Of a stretch of 64,000 nt of DNA, positions 58,218 to 64,000 are shown in pieces; position 1 is the stretch's first letter; each line of letters starts with the position of its first letter. Source of the DNA: Rhodococcus xishaensis (GTDB taxonomy: Bacteria > Actinomycetota > Actinomycetes > Mycobacteriales > Mycobacteriaceae); contig NZ_RKLO01000001.1 in NCBI RefSeq assembly GCF_004011825.1, positions 395,575 through 459,574 of the forward strand, given 5' to 3'. The notes under the pieces are model-generated. The model had not been told where the DNA came from. It was given only the letters and a program-made list of their open reading frames with translations, and ran no database searches. Both the position numbers and the translations under genes were made by a program.

Positions 58218-59657
58218 ATGGACGCGTCCATCGATGCTGTCACGAGAATCAACGATATCTACTGGTACGGCGTAATCGTTCTCCTCGTGGGCCTGGGCGC
58301 GTACTTCACCGTCTGGTCGCGGTTCGTGCAGTTTCGATTGATTCCCGACATGCTGCGTTCGATTGTCGAACGCGCCGAGCTGCTCCCCGACGGCACCAGG
58401 GGGATCTCCGCTTTCCGTGCGTTCTCGGTCTCGGCCGCCGCCCGCGTCGGTACCGGCAACATCGTCGGAGTCGGTATCGCGATCAGCGTCGGCGGGCCGG
58501 GTGCGGTGTTCTGGATGTGGACAATGGCCGTACTCGGTGCGGCGAGCGCGTTCATCGAATCCACGCTCGCCCAGCTGTACAAGGTGCGCGACCGCGACGG
58601 ATTCAGGGGTGGTCCCGCGTACTACATGCTGCACGGGTTGCGGCGACGATGGATGGGCGCGATCTTCGCGGTCGTCATCACCCTCACCTACGGGTTCGCC
58701 TTCAACGCGGTGCAGGCCAACGCGATCGTCGATGCTGCTTCGGAGTCGATCGGGTTCGAAGGGCACGGGCCGGCCGCCCTCGTCGGGCTGGGAATCTCAG
58801 TGCTGGTCGCCGCCGTGATCTTCGGAGGAATACGGCGAATCTCGGTGGTCTCGGAGATCCTCGTGCCCCTCGTTGCGAGCGCATACATCGTGCTCGGGTT
58901 GCTGGTCGTGGTGCTCAACATCGGTGAAGTGCCGCGGATGTTCCAGCTGATCGTCGAGGACGCGTTCGGTATCCGCGAGGTGGTCAGCGGTGGATTCGGT
59001 GCGGCGTTCATGTACGGGGTCCGCCGGGGCCTGTTCTCCAACGAGGCAGGCATGGGTTCCGCGCCGAATGCTGGTGCCACTGCTGCTGTTTCGCATCCCG
59101 TCAAGCAGGGTCTGGTGCAGAGCCTGGGCGTCTACTTCGACACCCTGCTGATCTGCTCGATCACGGCGTTCATCATCTTGCTGTCCGACCCCGAGTACGG
59201 CACCCCGGCCGGTGCCTCGCTCACTCAGAACGCACTGGCTGCTCAACTCGGCGGCTGGACCGTGCATTTCCTCGCGATCGCCATCCTCCTTCTGGCCTTC
59301 ACGTCGGTTATCGGCAACTACTACTACGGCGAGGTCAACGTCGAGTTCCTCACAGGTTCCCCGGGTGCGCTGCGGGGCTACCGGCTACTCGTCGTGGCAT
59401 GCGTGTTCGGCGGGGCCATCGGGTCGCTTCCGATCGTGTGGGAGTTGGCCGACCTCACCATGGGTGTGATGGCAACGGTCAACCTCCTGGCGTTGATGCC
59501 GCTGTCGGGAGTCGCGTTCGCGTTGTTCGCGCATTACTCGCGTCAGCGTAAGCAGGGGATCGATCCGGTGTTCCATCGCGCTGACCTGCCGGAGATCCGC
59601 GGAGTACAGGTGTGGGAGGAGACGGCCACGCATGGCAGGATGTCCGAACATGGCTGA
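58218..59657 (+). CDS. sodium:alanine (AGCS family) symporter 2
   Basis: A 479-residue paralogue of symporter 1 at a constant offset of 1695 bases. It has the same signature (GGPGAVFWMWTMAVLGAA), SNEAGMGSAPNAG and C-terminus IRGVQVWEE. Differences cluster in the N-terminal and middle helices (for example SVVSEILVPLVASAYIVLG against SAVSQILVPFVATAYVVLG). Long stretches of DNA in the second half are identical. The stop overlaps the start of the OsmC gene by eight bases, so the two are probably translated together. Confidence 0.93.
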   Translation: MDASIDAVTRINDIYWYGVIVLLVGLGAYFTVWSRFVQFRLIPDMLRSIVERAELLPDGTRGISAFRAFSVSAAARVGTGNIVGVGIAISVGGPGAVFWMWTMAVLGAASAFIESTLAQLYKVRDRDGFRGGPAYYMLHGLRRRWMGAIFAVVITLTYGFAFNAVQANAIVDAASESIGFEGHGPAALVGLGISVLVAAVIFGGIRRISVVSEILVPLVASAYIVLGLLVVVLNIGEVPRMFQLIVEDAFGIREVVSGGFGAAFMYGVRRGLFSNEAGMGSAPNAGATAAVSHPVKQGLVQSLGVYFDTLLICSITAFIILLSDPEYGTPAGASLTQNALAAQLGGWTVHFLAIAILLLAFTSVIGNYYYGEVNVEFLTGSPGALRGYRLLVVACVFGGAIGSLPIVWELADLTMGVMATVNLLALMPLSGVAFALFAHYSRQRKQGIDPVFHRADLPEIRGVQVWEETATHGRMSEHG

Positions 59658-60084
59658 ACAGACTCCTGCATCCGCTCCCACCGAATTGTGGGTCGAGCGC
59701 ACCGGCACTCGTCTCTACACCGGGCGCAGCTCACGTGGCGCCGAGGTTCGCATCGGATCGGAATCGGTCGAGGGGGTCTTCACACCCGGCGAACTACTCA
59801 AGATAGCCCTGGCCGCGTGCTCGGGCATGAGTTCGGATTTCCCGCTCTCTCGGCGTCTCGGTGACGATTACGACGCGACCATTCGCGTCTCGGGTGCCGC
59901 CGACCGGGAAAACGAACTGTACCCTCACCTCGAGGAGGTCCTCGAACTCGATCTCAGTGAACTCGATGCCGAGGCGCAGGGGCGGTTGGTCGCGTTGGTC
60001 GAGCGTTCGATCGACAAGGTGTGCACCGTCGGGCGCACCCTGAAGGCCGGTACGAACATCACGTTGAAGGTCGAAACGGACTAG
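59650..60084 (+). CDS. OsmC-family peroxiredoxin-like protein
   Basis: A 144-residue OsmC/Ohr-fold protein. The two redox-active cysteines are recognisable in LAACSGMSSDFPLSRRL and KVCTVGRTLKAGT. The N-terminal RSSRGAEVRIGSESVEGVFTPGELLKIALA forms the usual beta sheet. OsmC proteins reduce organic hydroperoxides with a thiol donor. It matches Rv2923c, which lies between fpg and acyP in M. tuberculosis, so this is the core-genome copy. ATG 59650 overlaps the symporter 2 stop; ATG 59632 is also in frame. Confidence 0.9.
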   Translation: MAEQTPASAPTELWVERTGTRLYTGRSSRGAEVRIGSESVEGVFTPGELLKIALAACSGMSSDFPLSRRLGDDYDATIRVSGAADRENELYPHLEEVLELDLSELDAEAQGRLVALVERSIDKVCTVGRTLKAGTNITLKVETD

Positions 60085-60097
60085 GTTTCCTGGTCCT

Positions 60098-60125
60098 GTT
60101 CTTGCTAGATTCTTTGGGCAAGAAC
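60098..60125. terminator. hairpin after the OsmC gene
   Basis: GTTCTTGC (60098-60105) pairs with GCAAGAAC (60118-60125) around a 12-base loop, 13 bases after the OsmC stop. There is no T run on either side. It may be a terminator or an operator for the next gene. Confidence 0.45.
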
Positions 60126-60164
60126 GGAATTCGAGTTCACAGACCGTAGCGGAAGGGGGATCCC

Positions 60165-61094
60165 GTGCGGATGCGGCGGAGTACAGGAGCTGTCGGTGCG
60201 CTCGCGGCTGCTATCGGGCTCGTGTCCGGGGCCCCGGCGGCTGCCGAGATGTCCGTCGGCGCCAACCCTTGTCCGCAGTGGAGCGCCGTGACCGTTGCGG
60301 CCGGCTACGGGATGCTCGAGAACCTCGCGTTCGACGGCCAGGGCTCGATGCTGCTGTCGGAGTCGGCGCTCGTGGGTCCCGGCGCGGTCCGCGCGCTCGA
60401 CGCGTCCGGCGCTCGCAGCACCCTCGTCGAGAACGTGAACGGACCCGGCGGCCTCGTCCTCGTCGGTGAGGACGCGTACTTCACCACCGGAAACACCGCG
60501 CTCTCGGGCCTGCTCGGGATCGCCGACGGCACCATCGACGCGGTCGACCTGGGCACCGGCGACCGACGCACCCTCGCGTCCGGTTTGGTGATGCCCAACG
60601 GCTTGACCAGGCTCGGCAACGGCGATCTGCTCACCACCCGTGATCTCGGGGCACCGGGCCTGACTCGGATTCCGGCCGAGCGCCCGGGCTCACCGGAGCT
60701 GGTGCGTGCCGATCTCGGTACCGTCAACGGCATCGCCACTCACGGCGACCGCGTGTATGTGAGCACCTCCTTCGATCCGGTGAGTGAGTTGAAGATCCTC
60801 TCGGCGAACGACCTTCACGGTCCGGTCCGGACGATCCCGCTGCCGGGTGTCGGGCCGCTCAACATCGCCGACGATCTCACCGTCGGTCCCGACGGCGCCG
60901 TCTACGTGACCTACAACCTCCCCGGGAAGGTACTGCGCGTGGATACCGCGACGGGCACCAGTTGCGAGATCGCGTCCGGTCTGACGCTGACCTCCTCGGT
61001 GCAGTTCGGGGCCGGTCGGGGGTGGGACGAAGCCTCGCTGTATGCAACGGGCTTCGACGGCACCGTCCGCCAACTGATCCCGCCCGTCCGATAA
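60165..61094 (+). CDS. secreted SMP-30/NHL-type beta-propeller protein
   Basis: A 309-residue precursor. An Arg-rich start and hydrophobic segment end in APAAAEMS, a signal peptide cut near residue 28. The mature part is a six-bladed propeller of the SMP-30/gluconolactonase/strictosidine synthase type, with repeated blades such as GMLENLAFDGQGSMLLSES, VMPNGLTRLGNGDLLTT, GTVNGIATHGDRVYVST and NIADDLTVGPDGAVYVTYN. It may be a lactonase, but catalytic residues cannot be confirmed. Its stop overlaps the acylphosphatase start (TAATG). Confidence 0.82.
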   Translation: MRMRRSTGAVGALAAAIGLVSGAPAAAEMSVGANPCPQWSAVTVAAGYGMLENLAFDGQGSMLLSESALVGPGAVRALDASGARSTLVENVNGPGGLVLVGEDAYFTTGNTALSGLLGIADGTIDAVDLGTGDRRTLASGLVMPNGLTRLGNGDLLTTRDLGAPGLTRIPAERPGSPELVRADLGTVNGIATHGDRVYVSTSFDPVSELKILSANDLHGPVRTIPLPGVGPLNIADDLTVGPDGAVYVTYNLPGKVLRVDTATGTSCEIASGLTLTSSVQFGAGRGWDEASLYATGFDGTVRQLIPPVR

Positions 61095-61390
61095 TGGAAC
61101 CCATGCACGACTCTGGCGCGACCGAACGACTCACGGCGTGGGTCCACGGCTACGTCCAAGGCGTCGGCTTCCGGTGGTGGACGCGCTCGCGTGCGCTCGA
61201 GCTGGGACTGATCGGCCACGCGACCAATCACACCGACGGCCGGGTTCTCGTGATCGCGGAGGGTCCGCGCCATGCCCTCGAACGGCTGCTGGTGCTGCTG
61301 CGGTCCGGACGGACGCCCGGAAGTGTGACTCTCGTCGTCGAGCACTTCGACGCGGCGCGCGGGGGTCTTTCCGGATTCGTCGAACGCTGA
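61094..61390 (+). CDS. acyP: acylphosphatase
   Basis: Hydrolyses the carboxyl-phosphate bond of acylphosphates. The product is 98 residues from ATG 61094 (ATG 61103 gives 95). It has the phosphate-binding motif [21 protein letters not shown], with catalytic Arg, and Asn in [15 protein letters not shown]. It is followed 22 bases later by smc, the M. tuberculosis order. Confidence 0.93.
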   Translation: MEPMHDSGATERLTAWVHGYVQGVGFRWWTRSRALELGLIGHATNHTDGRVLVIAEGPRHALERLLVLLRSGRTPGSVTLVVEHFDAARGGLSGFVER

Positions 61391-61412
61391 ACCGCCGGTA
61401 GAGTCCACCGTC

Positions 61413-64000
61413 ATGCACCTGAAGAGTCTGACGTTGAAAGGCTTCAAGTCCTTTGCGTCCGCAACGACTCTGCGGTTCGAGCCCGGCATCACCTGTGTCG
61501 TCGGTCCGAACGGCTCGGGCAAGTCCAATGTCGTCGACGCGCTCACCTGGGTGATGGGGGAACAGGGCGTCAAGGCGCTGCGCGGCGGCAAGATGCAGGA
61601 CGTGATCTTCGCCGGCACCGCGGGACGGGCTGCGCTGGGGCGAGCAGAGGTGACGCTCACGATCGACAACTCCGACGGCGCGCTGCCGATCGACTACTCC
61701 GAGGTGTCGATCACGCGGCGGATGTTCCGTGACGGCGCCGGCGAGTACGAGATCAACGGGAACTCTTGTCGGCTGATGGATGTGCAGGAACTGCTCAGCG
61801 ACTCTGGTATCGGCCGCGAAATGCACGTGATCGTGGGGCAGGGCCAGCTGGCGGCGATTCTCGAATCGCGCCCCGAGGAGCGGCGTGCGTTCATCGAGGA
61901 AGCCGCCGGGGTGCTCAAGCACCGCAGGCGCAAGGAAAAGGCGGTTCGCAAGCTCGAGTCGATGCAGGCCAACCTGGCCCGACTCACCGACCTCACCGCG
62001 GAACTGCGCCGACAGCTCAAGCCCCTCGGCAGACAGGCCGAGGTCGCACGCCGGGCCCAGACCGTGCAGGCCGACCTGCGCGATGCCCGGCTGCGACTGG
62101 CCGCCGACGACCTTGTGACCCGTCGGGCCGAACTCGAGAATCAGACGCACGACGAGAAGCTCACCCGCCAGCAGCAGGAGGCGGTCCAGACCGCCCTCGA
62201 CGCCGCGACCGCCGAACTCGGCGGGCACGAGCAGGCCTTGACTCGGCTCGCCCCCCAGGCCGAGGCGGCGAGCCAGACGTGGTTTCAGCTGTCGGCACTC
62301 GCCGAACGGGTGAGCGCGACCATCCGCATCGCCCAGGAACGTGCGCGGCACCTCGAGACCGAGCCGGAGACCGGACGTGGGCAGGACCCGGACGAGATGG
62401 AGGCCCGGGCCGAGCGGATCGCGCAGGAGGAAGCTGAGCTGGTCGCGGCCGTCGAACTGGCCCGCGCGACGCTCGAGGCTGCCCGCGAGCAGCTCGCCGA
62501 CCGGGAGGAGGCCGCCGCCGAGGCCGAGCGTGCGCACCTGGCGGCGGTGCGCGCCGTCGCGGACCGGCGGGAAGGACTGGCCCGCCTCGCCGGACAGATC
62601 GACACCTTGCAGACCCGCGCCGAGTCCGTGGACGCCGAGGTCGCTCGCCTCGACGTCGCGATCGAGGAGGCCCGGCAGCGTGGCGACGCGGCGCAGGCGG
62701 AGTTCGAGGCCGTCGAGGCCACGGTCGACGATCTCGACGCGGGCGAGGTCGGGCTCGACGGGCAGCACGAACGAGCCGTTGCCGCACTGAGTCTCGTCAC
62801 GGCGCGGGTCGAGGAACTGCAGTCCGCCGAGCGTGAGGCCGGCCAGCAGGTCGCATCACTGAAGGCCCGCATCGACGCGCTGTCGATCGGGCTCGAACGC
62901 CGGGACGGCGGGGCCTGGCTGCTCGAACATCACGGCGGTCGTGGCCTCGCCGGGCCGGTAGCCGAACTGCTGCGTGTCCAACCCGGTTTCGAAGCGGCGG
63001 TCTCGGCCGTGCTGGGGCCGGCCGCCGACGCGATCGCCGCCGAGTCCGCTACGGCAGCCACGGCGGCTGTCCAGGCACTCAAGGATGCCGACGAGGGACG
63101 GGCCTCGATCCTGTTCGGGATCGAAAAGTCCACCCCGGCAACGCGGTCGGACCTTCCGAGTGGGGCCCGGTGGCTCGTCGACTTCGTCGACTGCCCCGAC
63201 GGCGTGCGCGGCGGGACGGTCGCACTTCTGGACGGGGTCGCGGTGGTCGACTCGCTTGCCGACGGCCTCACACTGGTCCGACAGGTGCCCTCGGTTCGTG
63301 CCGTGACGCGAGACGGCGACCTCATCGGACCTGGTTGGATCGTCGGTGGATCCGACCGCCAGCCGAGCACGCTCGAGGTGCAGGCCGCGATCGACACGTC
63401 CGTAACGGGGCTCGAGGCAGCAGAACGCCATGCGGAGGAGCTATCGGCGGCCCTTGCCGGGGCACTCGCCGAGCAGAAAGACCGCGCGGAGGTGGCCGAG
63501 CAGACCCTCGCCGCCCTCCACGAATCCGACGCGAACATGTCCGCGGTCTACGAGCAACTGGGCCGATTGGGTCACGTGGTGCGCGCCGCACGGGACGAAT
63601 CCGAGCGTCTCCTTACACAGCGCACGGAGGCCGAGACCGGACGGGCGGAGAATCTCGCGTCGCTCGCGGAGCTCGAGGAGCGGCTGCGTCTGGCGGAGCA
63701 CGAACAGTCCGGCGCCGACCTGACGGATTCAGTCGGCGGGGACGGTACCGACACCGAGCGTGAGCTCGCATCGGCGGCTCTCGCAGAGGTGCGGGCCGTC
63801 GAGGTCGAGGCCCGGCTCGCGGTGCGGACGGCGGAAGAGCGTGCCGAATCAGTTCGTGGAAAGGCTGATTCACTGCGGAGAGCGGCGCAGGCCGAACGAG
63901 AGGCGCGTGCGCGGGCGGAGCGGGCCCTGCGGGCCCGTCAGGCTGCCGCGGCCGTCGCTGCAGCGGTCGCCGAGGCCGGTGCGCGGGTAGCGGCGCGGCT
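61413..64000 (+). CDS. smc: chromosome segregation protein SMC (5' part)
   Basis: ATP-driven condensin subunit that organises and segregates chromosomes. The frame stays open to the window end, giving 862 codons of an expected ~1190-1200. It has the N-terminal head with [14 protein letters not shown] and Walker [10 protein letters not shown] (31-39), then [37 protein letters not shown] coiled-coil arm rich in A/E/R runs from about 170 to 500, and the hinge is at about 510-650 ([20 protein letters not shown] and on). The return coiled coil has begun. The second half and the Walker B lie outside. Confidence 0.95.
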   Translation, partial: MHLKSLTLKGFKSFASATTLRFEPGITCVVGPNGSGKSNVVDALTWVMGEQGVKALRGGKMQDVIFAGTAGRAALGRAEVTLTIDNSDGALPIDYSEVSITRRMFRDGAGEYEINGNSCRLMDVQELLSDSGIGREMHVIVGQGQLAAILESRPEERRAFIEEAAGVLKHRRRKEKAVRKLESMQANLARLTDLTAELRRQLKPLGRQAEVARRAQTVQADLRDARLRLAADDLVTRRAELENQTHDEKLTRQQQEAVQTALDAATAELGGHEQALTRLAPQAEAASQTWFQLSALAERVSATIRIAQERARHLETEPETGRGQDPDEMEARAERIAQEEAELVAAVELARATLEAAREQLADREEAAAEAERAHLAAVRAVADRREGLARLAGQIDTLQTRAESVDAEVARLDVAIEEARQRGDAAQAEFEAVEATVDDLDAGEVGLDGQHERAVAALSLVTARVEELQSAEREAGQQVASLKARIDALSIGLERRDGGAWLLEHHGGRGLAGPVAELLRVQPGFEAAVSAVLGPAADAIAAESATAATAAVQALKDADEGRASILFGIEKSTPATRSDLPSGARWLVDFVDCPDGVRGGTVALLDGVAVVDSLADGLTLVRQVPSVRAVTRDGDLIGPGWIVGGSDRQPSTLEVQAAIDTSVTGLEAAERHAEELSAALAGALAEQKDRAEVAEQTLAALHESDANMSAVYEQLGRLGHVVRAARDESERLLTQRTEAETGRAENLASLAELEERLRLAEHEQSGADLTDSVGGDGTDTERELASAALAEVRAVEVEARLAVRTAEERAESVRGKADSLRRAAQAEREARARAERALRARQAAAAVAAAVAEAGARVAAR

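Overview
The window is a high-GC actinobacterial chromosome segment. Gene content and order follow the Mycobacterium tuberculosis block running from pfkA/gatB (Rv3010c-Rv3009c) to acyP/smc (Rv2922A-Rv2922c). LppZ- and DoxX-type proteins, a fused DAK2/FakA protein, SepIVA, Nudix-histidine phosphatase MutT1 and a lysine-tailed HupB all point to Mycobacteriales, most likely Rhodococcus or a close relative. Recognition is from protein sequence and synteny memory; no database was searched. No IS element, integrase, phage gene or CRISPR array was seen.

Layout. 1-8.8 kb: the end of a LuxR-type regulator, pfkA, gatB, a CPA2-type antiporter, an LppZ-like lipoprotein divergent from a DoxX protein, ilvD and a small PH-domain membrane protein. 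8.8-15.5 kb: a branched-chain and serine block, with an apparent attenuator leader followed by ilvB-ilvN-ilvC, then serA and leuB. 15.6-19.3 kb: an MFS transporter, an FAA-hydrolase family enzyme and gltX. 19.5-20.0 kb: tRNA-Gln(CTG) and two identical tRNA-Glu(CTC) genes. 20-24.5 kb: a PPOX-fold enzyme, an IclR regulator (LtbR/NdgR type) divergent from leuC-leuD, and hupB. 24.5-31.8 kb: mutT1, ppk1, fbiD/cofC, gpsA, ddl, a DUF3515 protein and a stand-alone Lrp/AsnC sensor domain. 32-39.9 kb: thiL, a gamma-carbonic anhydrase-like protein, ung, a crotonase-family protein, rpmB, a FakA-like protein and recG. 40-48 kb: pyc, rsmD, coaD, sepIVA, a DUF177 protein, rpmF, rnc and mutM.

48-59.6 kb is the accessory part, lying between mutM and an OsmC gene that are near neighbours in M. 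tuberculosis. It holds a MarR/MFS efflux pair, a gluconate cluster (gntP-gntK and a GntR regulator), an orphan-looking kdpDE pair with a 30-residue membrane peptide but no kdpFABC, and two tandem AGCS sodium:alanine-type symporters with a decayed OsmC fragment between them. 59.6-64 kb returns to the core order: OsmC protein, secreted beta-propeller, acyP and smc, which runs off the end.

The most interesting points are the ilvB leader-peptide attenuator, the tandem duplication of an AGCS-OsmC unit with one OsmC copy degraded, kdpDE without the pump, matched inverted repeats in front of both symporters, TTTGCAAA boxes upstream of pyc, and the unusual thiL start region, which also faces a Cys-rich open frame on the other strand.
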